Below are positions 1 through 9,956 of a stretch of 64,000 nt of DNA, piece after piece. Each line of letters begins with the position of its first letter. Position 1 is the stretch's first letter. Source of the DNA: Isoetes taiwanensis (lineage: Eukaryota > Streptophyta > Lycopodiopsida > Isoetales > Isoetaceae); contig JAJEKV010000049.1 in assembly GCA_021234155.1 (NCBI GenBank), forward strand, positions 5,079,001-5,143,000, read 5' to 3'. The notes under the pieces were generated by a model. That model had not been told where the DNA came from. It searched no databases and worked only from the letters and a program-made list of their open reading frames with translations. A program made the position numbers and the translations under genes.

Positions 1-640
1 GAAGGTGAAAAGATTATTGATGAAGATGAGGTAAACTTGCTGAATTCGATTGTTGAAAATAAGAACAATACTAACAAGTTATCTCATGCTCTTGTAGTTG
101 ATAGTGGAGCTGAAAGATCGATGAGTCCACTCTGCTCATTTGCTTAAAATTTGGAACAAGGAGAAGCCAAAAGTGTGCAAGTAGGAAATGGAGCCTTGCA
201 AAAGATTGAAGGAAGGGGATTATTGCAGCTATGGGATTTGCAAGGAAATATAGTGAACATTAAAAATGTTTTGTGTGTACTGGAATTATCAAAAATCTTA
301 TATCCGTTAGCCGCTTAGTTGATTTGGGTTCTGAGTAGTGTTTGATGATGTTGGCTGTAACATATGGTTGAATAATGAAATTAAGTTTCATGCTAAGCGA
401 GTTGGTAAACTATTTCAGTTTGAGCATGTCGATGATTTACCTTGTCAAATGTTGATGCTGTCAGAATTTGAGATGTGGCACAATAGATTAGCACACACTC
501 ATGCAAACAATCTCAAGTTATTAGCAAAGAAAGGATTCATTAAATATGAAAATGAGGAAAAAGGGCATATATGTGAAGGATGCATGCTAGGCAAAATTAA
601 TAGATTGCCTTTCCTCCAAAAGGTGCTCTGCCCGCCTTTC
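1..640 (+). pseudogene. Ty1/copia pol, protease and GAG-pre-integrase part
   Basis: This is the upstream part of a copia polyprotein whose gag and 5' LTR lie outside the window. The aspartic protease signature VVDSGAERSM reads at about 94-123 and is followed by an in-frame stop near 145. After a frame change a GAG-pre-integrase domain reads from 338, with WHNRLAH at about 475 and the zinc-type CEGCMLGK motif near 575. The reading stops abruptly at INRLPF near 620, where GC-rich LINE sequence begins. The same polyprotein resumes with the integrase core at 5880, so this is one element cut in two. It is dead by stop, frameshift and insertion. Confidence 0.85.
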
Positions 641-2354
641 TGAGTCCCCAAATTGGATTCTAAGCACCCTTGAGGCAGCCAGAGACCCCTCAAACTTTGG
701 AAGTCATGGCCACAGAAGATGGGCCGGCCTGGGAAACCCAAGGCGAGGGGCCGCCTTGCAAACGGTCCCGATCAGCCATCATGGACAGGGGAGAGTCATC
801 CTCCATGAAGAAGGAGGCTCGGGCTAAGGCTAAGGCCCCCTCAGCGAGGCCAGCCCGGCCGGAAGGGATTGATTGCTCAGACCACATAGGAACTCACACT
901 TTCGGCGAGAATTGGAGCCACATCAAAGCGGGAGTGGAGGCTAACGGTGCTTCGTGTTGAGGCTAACAGCGTACCGGCTTCCCCGGCCGGCATGGCAAAG
1001 GAGATGGAGTCCTCGGCATCCCATGTGCTCAAAAGGCAAATCCCGGGGTTTCCAGAAGAACCGCATCCGCGTGGCTGGAGACCCGCATGCCGCATGTGGA
1101 AGATGGCCTTGGCCTTGCACACCGGCGAAAGGCAACAGGCGGGGAGGGAGGTCGCCGGACATGCGGAGCCCGCCTAGACTCTGTTTTCATCACTCTGGAC
1201 ACCATGACACGGAGAGGGCCCCGCGCAATGTAGGAGACGATGGTCAGCGGTGTCACCGGCCGGTCCGGAGGTGGAGGCAGCCACCACCATGGCATCGGGG
1301 CGCTTGGCTGCTCTGCGCGCAGCCGGATACGGCCGGGATCTTGAGTAAGATCGAACAACAAGCCCGCCCTCGGCGCCCGTGTCTTGGGGCTCGAGCACGC
1401 TCGGCTACTGCCGAGCACGGAGCTCCGGGGTTGCGTGCAACCATCCTGAGGCACGAGCGGGGTCTCCCTACCGGGTTCATAGTCAGCTGCGGCCGGTCGG
1501 CGAGGCCGGGATGGCCAGCGGCGTGCCCTCGCAAGAGCCTGTGCTCCCGACTTCACCCGGGGCGCGAACGGCTCGGACCGCTACCCCCGCCCACGGCCTC
1601 CCACGCCCGGCAGCCATGCCCCGCCTGCTGCCCGCCCTCGGCCACTCCACGCCATCCCAGCCACACTCTAGCCACTCCACACCATCCCAGCCACCACCAC
1701 CACCCCCAAAGGGACCCGCCCCTCGCCCACCTTTGACCCGCAGCCGCGGAACTCGGGGGGAGCGCAGGCGGAGAGGCCACAATCTGGTAGTGAGGCATGC
1801 CCCGAAATACGCGGGGAGAGTCTCCCCACAACATCCGAACACACATTCTCGGATGGATGACATTCCCGGCGGTTCACATTTCTCGAAAGCAGCCCGTCAT
1901 GGGGCTCGGCACCGGTCGTGACCACATTGTCATATTCCGCGGTTCGCGGATGCCGCAGTGCGTGATGCCATATTGCGCCCGGGGCGGATCTTTGAAGGGA
2001 CATCCACATGCGTGGGCCGGGACCTCACACCCGTGCAGCGGGGAGGCCGCGAGGCGGGGAGCTGGTCAGGGTCGAGGCATTAGCCACCCGGGGGTGCCGG
2101 GATTGTTCGGCCGGGATGCACATTTTCCGACAGCCTGCTACTGCTGCAGACCCCGCAGCCCCAGCCCGGTGCCGCCCCACCACTTCTCCTACCCACGGCC
2201 CCCTTCTCCCACTCCTACTCCTGCTCCCTCCACGGCCCGCCCTCTGGGTCACATCTTGCCTCCGCTCCATCTACTTCTCACTCAGCCTCTGCTTCCCGTC
2301 CTCCCCCCGCGACTCAGGCTGCGCATACCATCCCTGCTGACAAATAGGAATTGT

Positions 2355-3215
2355 GTCTCCGGGTGGTCTCATGGAATTGTCGAGGCTTCCCTTGGCAGAA
2401 GGGGGACAGTCTGAACTCCGTGGCAGCCGATATGGATCTCATCTTTCTCATGGAGACATGGGAGCATCTTTGAGCCTGAGCTACCTGATCCGCCGGGTTA
2501 CCAACATTTCTCGGTCTTCAATGCATGCGGGGCCGGAGGGTCATGGTGGAGTGGCTTGCTACTACCGGACAACCTTGGCACATTCGGTTACCCTCCGTGG
2601 AAAACAGACGGGACACAACCGGTACTTGTGGGTTCGTGTGCATAATACCAGTGGCAACCCTCTTTTTCTGGCCGCCTGTTATTTCCCTCACGCAGACAGC
2701 ACCTTCTATCGCAGCCACCCCGATGCGGATAGGATGGACCCTTATGTCGATCTATATGATGACATACATCTGGCCATTCAAGAAGCCGGTTGGGTAGGGT
2801 CGTCCTTCTTGGAAATTTCAATGCACGCACGGGGAGTAGAGCAGCCCATGCGACTTGACCCCCTCGGCGACGTCCTGCGGCTTCGCCCCGCCGAAGCAAC
2901 CCTGCCCGCGAGGGTCGGATGGCGGCCAGTCACTTTCGCTTTGGCGCATTTCCTGCTATGTGGCATTTTGACTTCATAATTTGCAATGGCCTTTCACGGT
3001 GGCCCGATTCTACCGCAAGTGCACGCGGAGCAGGACAATCGGGGGAGGGTCTAGTGTGGTGGACTATGTGCTTTCGTAGTTGCGCCAAGATATGCATCTC
3101 ATCGGGTCGTTTCGGGTGGGCACAGACCGATCCGGGATGAGGGAGGTCGACTCGGATCACCTCCCACTTTATTTGGACCTGGTTTGGCAAGCCGCCCGGA
3201 ACCCCCACTATGCTA
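2355..3215 (+). pseudogene. LINE-A endonuclease domain (degenerate)
   Basis: The typical start of an APE endonuclease, VVSWNCRGFPW, reads from about 2363, followed by LIFLMETWE. The reading then shifts frame and continues through RYLWVRV and a stretch with FLAACYFPHADS. The C-terminal catalytic motif of the family appears as SDHLPLYLDLVW at about 3151-3186. At least three frame changes are needed to follow it, so no functional endonuclease is encoded. The order and spacing fit the EN domain of a LINE ORF2. Confidence 0.75.
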
Positions 3216-3879
3216 TGACCCCTGGCCGTCCTCGGTTGAGACTAGATTATGAGCGAGAGGACTACGCCCGAGATGCTCATGGGCCCCCTCCGGTAATTCT
3301 GCGGACCTCCACACTAGAGCGGCCAGAGCCGGACCCGGTGACTTAGCTATTACGGGATCACGTGGACAGTGCTTTGGCAGACCCCGTCGCCGCTCGAGGG
3401 TCGCACATTCCAGCGTAACCCGATGGTTTGATGCGGAGTGTAAAGAAGCATAGCGGCAGCTCGACGTCACGATCCGGATCAGTGCCAGCTTGCGAGGCCA
3501 CCACCGCGATCATCGCCCATCCGGCTGGACACAAAGCGGTACCTTCTTGCCGTGCATCGAGGGGAGATGTTGACCTTCTGGACACTCATCCTCGAACCGT
3601 TTGGCGAGTGCCGAAGGCCAACCCGAAAATCTGGGGGACATCACACCCGGCGATGGGAACGGTACTTACGGCGACTCTATGACCCGCCCGGGGGACCGTC
3701 GCCCATACCCCCCAGGATGGCCCCCATTGGTTCGTGGGCCCGAGGATGTTGAGGAGGGCACGCAACGGTGGCTAATGGGAAGGCAAACTGACCTCGATGG
3801 TATCTTGTAGAAGTTACTCAAATGGGCGGGGCAACCGCTTGTGCGGTCCTCACTACCATTCAACGAGCATTGCGGAAGG

Positions 3880-4800
3880 TCTCCCCGACAATGGACCACA
3901 AGCGGGGTTGTCCCCATTCACAAAGCAGGCGACCCACCTTTGTCGGCCATTAGCTTTATGCGATCATGGTCGATTCGATGTTTGCCAAACTGTTGGCGGC
4001 ATTCTCGAAAGCAGCGATTGACCATTGACCGAGGCGGCGATGTCGCGATCCCTCACACACCGCAGGCTTTAGACCCCGCCACTCAACGATTGACCATATC
4101 TTTACTTTGCGGGCACTTGAAGAAGACCGACGGAAATCATCGGCGGGACTTGTATTGCTGCTTTGTGGACTTCCGCACGGCTTTGATCGGTTCCGGGAAA
4201 AGCTGCGGGCTAGACTAAATGAGCGTCAAATGGGGCTCCATTTTGTGCGAGAATGCCATATCTGGTTGTATGAGAGTTGTTTTGGCGGGATGCGGTAGAA
4301 GGGCCAAGCATTCACCAAAAGTATCGAGTCCGGCAGGGTTGCCCCTCTCGCCAACACTTTTGGCCTCTACATTGATCGATTAGAGCCACAGCTTCTGCGA
4401 GCATGGGGATGGCATCAGCTTTTTGCACGGGTCATCCGCTAGCTCATCTATCTGCGGGCGATGTTGGCCTTGGCCCACACCCCGGCTATCTATGCATCTC
4501 ACTGGATGCCCTAGACACATTTTGTCGCTACTCTGATTACATGCGGCGTCAATCCGCCAAGACCGTGGGTGGTTCTCATATCCTCTTCACGTCACCCCAT
4601 GCCTCACACACTCACATATCGGGGGACAGCCTGTGGACGTCACACCCACCTACAAATTACCTAGGGGTGGGTTTCCCTCCTCACTTTCTGGCAGGGGCGT
4701 CTATCCGCTTTCTGCGGGTGACAGCCCAGGCGGAAAGCTTTATGCCATCTCAGAACAATGATCCTGGTGTTTCTCTATGATTGGGGCCATCGGTCACATC
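3880..4800 (+). pseudogene. LINE-A reverse transcriptase domain (degenerate)
   Basis: RT blocks are readable in several frames: GVVPIHKAGD at about 3904-3933, LYCCFVDFRTAFDRF at about 4150-4195, and VRQGCPLSPTLFGLYIDRLE at about 4326-4387. The catalytic YADD box is decayed to SAGDV at about 4452-4466, after which HPGY and LDALDTFCR continue the usual downstream text. The loss of the first Asp pair and the frame changes make it inactive. Confidence 0.75.
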
Positions 4801-5399
4801 CGTTCGGGCCGGTCGAGCCCGCCTTAAATGCGAAGTCGAGGTTTGGGGCCGGTCGTCTCTTTGGCGACCTGGAATGAATTGGAGCAGGTGCGAAGGCATT
4901 TTTGCACCGGGCACTTGGTGAAACCTTCAGTCCCCTATCGGTCTGCTGCGAGAAAACGGATTCTTGCCACCAAATGGCCCCTTGATAGACACATCGTCTA
5001 TTTTTGGAAAAGTGGTTACTATGGGTGATGCTTTCGGCTCCCCGCACAGGCTTACTTTGTGGCCATGGGTCCGCCAGCAGCTTAGAAGGCCCGTTGGAGG
5101 GGTAAGAGAGATCGATGGTTCACCGGGATGGAACGTCGGCAGGGAGCCGCGGATGCGTCTGGGGCACGGTGGCCCGATCGTGGCTGACTGCTTGAGTACC
5201 TAGGCGCTTTGTTTCCTTGGCAAGCTCTGGGACCGGCTCTAGAACGAGTCAAGATGGCCCATTACAAAGGAGCACATCAACCCCGTGTTAGCCCGGGCCC
5301 ACAGCTCTACTGCGTTCCCGTTTGCCCACAGAAAAAGCCGGACTCATTGCCTCCATTCGCCCGCAGTGCCCACCATCTTCGCTTCCCGAGGCAGGCGAG

Positions 5400-5560
5400 G
5401 TGGATTGGGAGCCCGCCAAAACAAAGGCTCTGTCGGTCTTTGTCAAGCGGGTGCCATTGAGGATGAGTCTCACACTTTCCGAGAGCCCCAAATGGTCCCG
5501 GTCCGGGCCGAATGCACTCCCCTTAATGCGGTAGGACTTGCCCCTTGCATTTGCTGATGA
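5400..5560 (+). pseudogene. LINE-A C-terminal Cys/His segment
   Basis: The text LCQAGAIEDESHTF reads at about 5435-5480. The same signature appears in two other fragments of this family: CACCQLQVIEDESHTLLSCP in the minus-strand insert at 32.5-32.9 kb, and a CQQ...AIEDENHA reading at about 14,255-14,290. This ties the three insertions to one LINE family and marks the end of its ORF2. Confidence 0.65.
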
Positions 5561-5794
5561 ACACACCACAAGACGCGCCACGGGTCGTACATTCGAGGAG
5601 GTAATCGGACCTGCGAGGTCACCTTTGCCCCACTTTGGCTGCCCGCTAATTAGGCACTCGGGTGTGGTGCATGGCTCAGATATATTTGGGTGTTTTACGC
5701 ATTTTATATGTTAGGATAGGTTTGTCCGGGGCTGATTCTTTTGCCACGGTTTTTTTTTCGAAAACCCTTTGGGGGGTTTTAACCCGGGCAGTAA

Positions 5795-5880
5795 TCCGCT
5801 TGCTGCATTTTTGTATTGGGTCCCATAGACCGATTGGTCTCCGTGGACGATAAAAGTACCTTCCTTCCTTCCTTCCTTCC
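5795..5880 (+). repeat. LINE-A 3' terminus: hairpin plus (TTCC)n tail
   Basis: The element ends with a perfect small hairpin, AGACC-GATT-GGTCT, at about 5826-5839. CCGTGGACGATAAAA follows, and then five TTCC units. Matching ends occur at about 14,620-14,680 and, inverted, at about 32,468-32,545, but with a different simple-repeat tail. Confidence 0.75.
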
Positions 5881-6491
5881 TCAAAGCAAAGAAAAGAAGT
5901 AAGGAGATACTGGAATTGGTTCATACTGACTTGTGTGGACCTTTGAATGTCAGAGGTAGGACAAGCAAAAGGTATTTTATCACATTCATTGATGATTATA
6001 CCAGAAAATGTAAATGTTACTTGCTAGCCACCAAATCTCAAGCTTTGATAGCCTTTAAACAGTTTGTTGCTGAATCAGAAAGGCAAACAGGTAAGAAATT
6101 AAAGTGCATAAGATCTGATAGAGGGGGAGAGTATCTTTCAGCCAAGTTTAAGAGTTTTTGTATTGCAAATGGCATCAGGAGACAATTAACATGTAGATAC
6201 AGTCCCCAACAAAATGGAATAGCAGAAAGAAGAAATAGGACGCTTATGAATGCAGTCAGGTCAATGATTAAGAACAGTGGATTACCAAATTATTTATGGG
6301 AAGAAGCTTTATTGACAGCCAATACTATACAAAATAAGCTGCCTTCATCAAGCTTGCAAGGGAATATTCCTGATTTAATGTGGTATGGAGAAGGTTCAGA
6401 AATTGATTATGAAAAATTTAAAGTTTATGGCTGCCTGGCTTATGTTCATAAACCAGATGAACTCGTGGAAAAGCTTGATGCCAAAGTCTGA
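5881..6491 (+). pseudogene. Ty1/copia integrase core
   Basis: The copia frame resumes after the LINE. The DDE integrase core is visible: ELVHTDLCGPLNVRG, then FITFIDDYTRKC with the first Asp, IRSDRGGEYLSAKF with the second, and NGIAERRNRTLMNAVRSM with the Glu. The open frame runs about 190 codons and ends at 6491 in a frameshift; the C-terminal integrase text SEIGFLVGYDSHSKGYRIF continues from about 6484 in the next frame. The core itself is well kept. Confidence 0.88.
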
Positions 6492-6930
6492 GATTGGTTT
6501 TCTTGTAGGCTATGATAGCCACTCGAAAGGCTATAGAATTTTTATTCCAGAAAATAAAAATATTGTGACTAGTAGGGATGTGATATTCTGTGAAGATGTT
6601 TTGTACAAACATAGACGTCAAGTTCAGAAGGAATTGCCTACTCCTCAAGCTTCACAGATGACAAATAATCAAATTGATTATGAAGAGGAGGAGGAGGATA
6701 AAATAGATGGATTAGTCAGCGGATCAAATACCTCAAACTCGAGAGATCCAAGGCAAACGAAAGTTCTTGAAGCGGATAAAGCACCGAGAGAAGAAGACTC
6801 GAAAGAGGAGAAACGAGAAGCACAAAGACTGCAAGATGAAATTAAATTTGACAAAGAAATCTATGGAAGAAATCCTTTAGGTGGGGAGCGAAGATTGGAA
6901 CCGCTGCAACCAAATCAAGCAGAGGGATGA
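6475..6930 (+). pseudogene. Copia integrase C-terminal and linker region
   Basis: The reading continues as GFLVGYDSHSKGYRIFIPEN and SRDVIFCEDVLYKHR, the usual copia segment after the integrase core. An acidic, low-complexity linker rich in Glu, Lys and Asp follows, before the RT domain. It ends at a stop near 6930, and the RT frame opens at 6954. No catalytic role is expected of this part. Confidence 0.75.
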
Positions 6931-6953
6931 AATTGAAACAGTTATGGCAATAA

Positions 6954-7946
6954 TTGAAGATATTGAAATACCCAGAACAATCAGTTGAGCAGGCCTTAGA
7001 AAGTGTTAATGCAGAAGAATGGAAAAAGGCTATGCATGATGAGTTAAGCTCTTTTGCAGATACTCATACTTATGATGTTGTTGAGCAACCTGCTGGACAA
7101 AACATAGTTGGCAGTAAATGGATTTTTAAAATCAAAACCAATGCAGATGGTTCACAAAAATATAAAGCACGTTTAGTGGCTCAGGGGTTTACTCAAAAAC
7201 AGGGACAAGATTATGATGAAACTTATTCACCCATAGTAAAGCTCACTAGCCTAAGGGTATTGTTAAGTTTGGCCAATGCTCTTGACTATGAAATCCATCA
7301 CATGGATGTGAAAAAGCAAATTTTAAATGCTATACTAGAGGAAGACATCTTCATGAAACAGGCTCCTGGTTTTGAGAAAGGAAACAATTTGGTTTGGAAA
7401 TTGAATAGGGCAGTATATGGTTTGAAGCAAGCTCCAAGAGAATGGTATCTTTGCATAGACACTTTTCTAAGAGAGCAAGGGTTTGAAAATTTTCAAAATG
7501 ATGGTAACTTATATAGATACAAAATAGGAGATAAATTTTGTATTATAGCCTTGTATGTAGATGACTGCATCATGGTTGCTAATTCCACTCAAGTTCTGGA
7601 AGTTTGCAAAAATATTCTACAGCACAGATTCAAGACGACAGACTTAGGGCCCTTGCAAAAATTTCTGGGAATTGAGGTGATTAGAGACAGGAAAAACAGA
7701 TTGCTGAAACTAAAACAAAAAGGGCATATAGAAAATATGCTTAAAAGGTTCAATATGCAACAAGCTTGTACTGTCAAAACTCCAATTGTATCAGGCCATC
7801 GTTTAACTGTAAGTTCTGAGGTTGATGCAGATGAACTGGAGTACATGACACAGGTCCCATATCGTGCTCTAGTAGGGTGTTTACTGTACTTAAGCAACAG
7901 TACTAGGCCGGACATAACCTATCTTTGTCAATATCCCGAAGCGTAA
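6954..7946 (+). pseudogene. Ty1/copia reverse transcriptase
   Basis: This is an RVT_2-type domain of about 330 codons. Landmarks are GSKWIFKIKTNADGSQKYKA, LVAQGFTQKQGQDYDETYSP, the catalytic region HHMDVKKQILNA (the usual MDVKTAFLNG, altered), AVYGLKQAPREW, and an intact YVDD box at about 7554-7565. The domain runs into the RNase H region, where the frame breaks near 7930. The part from 7431 onward has a near-identical copy at 18,268. Confidence 0.88.
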
Positions 7947-8460
7947 GATGCGACAATCCCGAGAAGGTTCACCGGTTGGCTGCAAAAAGAGTATTAAAAT
8001 ATCTGAAAGGAACTCAAGATTATGGGATAACTTTCAATGATAATAATCTAGAAATGTATGCCTATTCAGGATGCGGTCAGGCGGTGATCAAACGTAAAGG
8101 AAGTCTACTACAGTTATGTGATTTTTCTTGGAGGGGCACAATAAGTTGGAGAACCAAGAAACAATCTGCTATAGCCTTATCTTCGCCAGGTTTGAATATG
8201 CAACCTCATCTCTTTTGTCCGGAGAAATAATTTGGCTCGGAAGACTTCTAGAAGAGTTGGATATCAAACGGATAAATCCTACAACTATCTTTTCTCGATA
8301 GCCAAAGTTGCATTGCAATAGTCAAAAATCCAAATTGAACATGAGAGAACTAAACATATTGAGTTAAGCTTGCATTACATCGGAGATCAAGCGGCAAGGG
8401 CAATATCCAAATGATGTATATCGAACCCCACAAACAAATAGCGATGTTTTCACAAAAGGG
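7925..8460 (+). pseudogene. Copia RNase H region, frame-broken
   Basis: RNase H text is readable: LAAKRVLKYLKGTQDYGI, GTISWRTKKQSAIALSS. The conserved SSAEAEY box, intact in the copy at 19.0 kb, is replaced here by SSPGLNMQ. Comparing the two copies, the breaks here fall on CAG/CTG trinucleotides, for example TCTTCAGCAGAAGCTG there against TCTTCGCCAGGTTTG here. Part of the damage may therefore be a sequencing artefact rather than real decay. Confidence 0.8.
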
Positions 8461-8520
8461 CTTCCGAAAAGTAAGTTTACTGAGTTTTCAAAAGCGTTAA
8501 AGGTTAATTGCTTATGCAAT

Positions 8521-8850
8521 GAAGGAGGAGTGTTAGAAAAATGAGGTCATTGCATAAGAGTGTGTCATGTGATATTCGAGCACATAAGGGATTAGTGACC
8601 ACATTTTGGCTCCCCTAGGCTAATGAGGATTCATACAAGCATTCATGAGAAACAAATGGCGATGAATGCAAGAAAGAAAAGCTCGAAATTGAAAAGTGGC
8701 GGGCAGGTACTACCCGAGGTTGCTACGCCGCCCGCTAAAATCGCTTGGTACCCCCTACCCCACTTAGGGTTTTGGGTTGACCGGTCAACGGTCAAAGTCA
8801 ACGGCACCGGAACTTAAGGACAGCCGGGGCATTCTATTATCCGTGCAAGT
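8521..8850 (+). repeat. Copia polypurine tract and start of 3' LTR
   Basis: The purine run GAAGGAGGAG at 8521-8530 is followed by TGTTAGAAAAATGAGG, the expected polypurine tract and TG start of a 3' LTR. The same junction recurs at 19,368-19,378. The LTR end cannot be fixed without the 5' LTR, which is outside the window; the stretch with GGTCAACGGTCAAAGTCAAC near 8780-8805 is probably still LTR. The end given is approximate. Confidence 0.6.
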
Positions 8851-9279
8851 TGGAAAACTTTCTATATGAAGGGCATGCACGATTTGACAAGTGGATATGT
8901 CCAGATTGGCAAGAAAATATTCATATGTATATAGGGATGATGGGGATAGATGAATGCATCTGTTGCAGATGAAGTTATAGGTGCGGATTGGAAGAGGCAG
9001 AAGCATATACTTGGTATACTTGAGTTCATATCCTAAGCTTTGATTCTAACAGCCCTGTCTAATCGCACAAACAGACCTGGTAGAATTTGCAATATCAGAT
9101 ACACAAAGTGTGTAATGTACTCCACACAGAGTCGCCTTCCATGCAACGGTTTCTGAGGATTTTAGAATGGCTACACCCAGTGAGCACTGTATGAACATAG
9201 TAAGAAGCATTATGATGCCGGATCCCTCATCCCAAAGAAATGCATGCTGGTGGGGAACCCCGAACAGTTGCTTGGATAT

Positions 9280-9718
9280 TCCTAAAGACCAAAAAGCTTC
9301 TCTACAATCTTAGTATATGCATTTTCATGGCGCTTTTCATCAGCTGCAACAAGGCCACAGATGGTGGCTAGCTTAGGATCACCAAGCTCCATAGCATGGC
9401 GGGCGGTATTACCATGGGATATGGCAGTGGCTCGCCCCTAAAAGGAGGTATAGATGAATCCCAAGTAAGGGTTGTTCTCTATTTGCGCTGTTGCATTTGA
9501 ATCCAGATGCGAAGCCAATCTGCCAAATCCGATCCCCTTTTTTGATCCTTACCTTGGCCTCTGTATAAGCCAGCTCGTACCACAGCGAGCTGCTTGACGT
9601 ATTACCAAATCGATACAGTGTCATCCTTGAAGGTTCCATATGCCACGAACTCAATTAGCTTAAATTCTTCTCTAGTTCGTCTAACACAGCTCTTCCTCCG
9701 CATGGAAGTAGGAAAAAG
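9280..9718 (-). pseudogene. Chimera of 3-ketoacyl-CoA synthase and stearoyl-ACP desaturase fragments, copy 1
   Basis: Read on the minus strand, about 9718-9490 matches the C-terminal part of a plant 3-ketoacyl-CoA synthase ([41 protein letters not shown] with the family's active-site Asn). It then passes directly, with a frame change near 9485, into a plastid stearoyl-ACP desaturase exon ([11 protein letters not shown], then [17 protein letters not shown]). Here the desaturase frame has a TAG where copy 2 at 20.3 kb has CAG. Both parent enzymes act on acyl chains, but in different compartments (ER elongase, plastid desaturase), and neither part is complete. I read it as fused gene debris. Confidence 0.8.
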
Positions 9719-9956
9719 CTTCGACCTAGCAACCCTAAAAAAATAATCCACACAACCCTAAAAAAAAAACCATGAAACCCACCACAAAAAAAGCCACCAC
9801 AGGATTTGCCCCTTTTCTAAAATCAACGGCTAACAAAAAGGGTGCACTCTAGAAATACTATTTAGTATACCTGGATGAATACGGCCACCAAATCATATGA
9901 AAACCTTAGAGAAAACAGTACAAAAACAAAAAAAAACCCTTGTTATAATGCTACAT

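Larger units (their letters stand above)
621..5880 (+). mobile_element. GC-rich LINE (APE-type, family A) inserted in the copia element
   Basis: A block of clearly higher GC content than its flanks interrupts the copia reading frame between the GAG-pre-integrase and integrase domains. It has the order expected of a non-LTR retrotransposon: a long GC-rich 5' part without a recognisable domain (about 640-2340), an apurinic-type endonuclease, a reverse transcriptase, a Cys/His C-terminal segment, and a 3' end made of a short hairpin plus a (TTCC)n tail. Frameshifts and stops are frequent. Target-site copies are not clean: TTTCCTCCAAAA on the left and CTTCCTCAAAG on the right resemble each other but merge with the tail. 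The RT text VRQGCPLSPTLFGLYIDRLE is unlike ordinary plant L1; I cannot name the clade. Confidence 0.8.

Noticed and set aside
1379-2414. Long overlapping open frames of 100-260 codons in the GC-rich region
   Set aside because: High GC makes stops rare in all frames; the translations are Pro/Arg/Ser-rich, overlap on both strands and match no domain. They lie in the 5' part of LINE-A.
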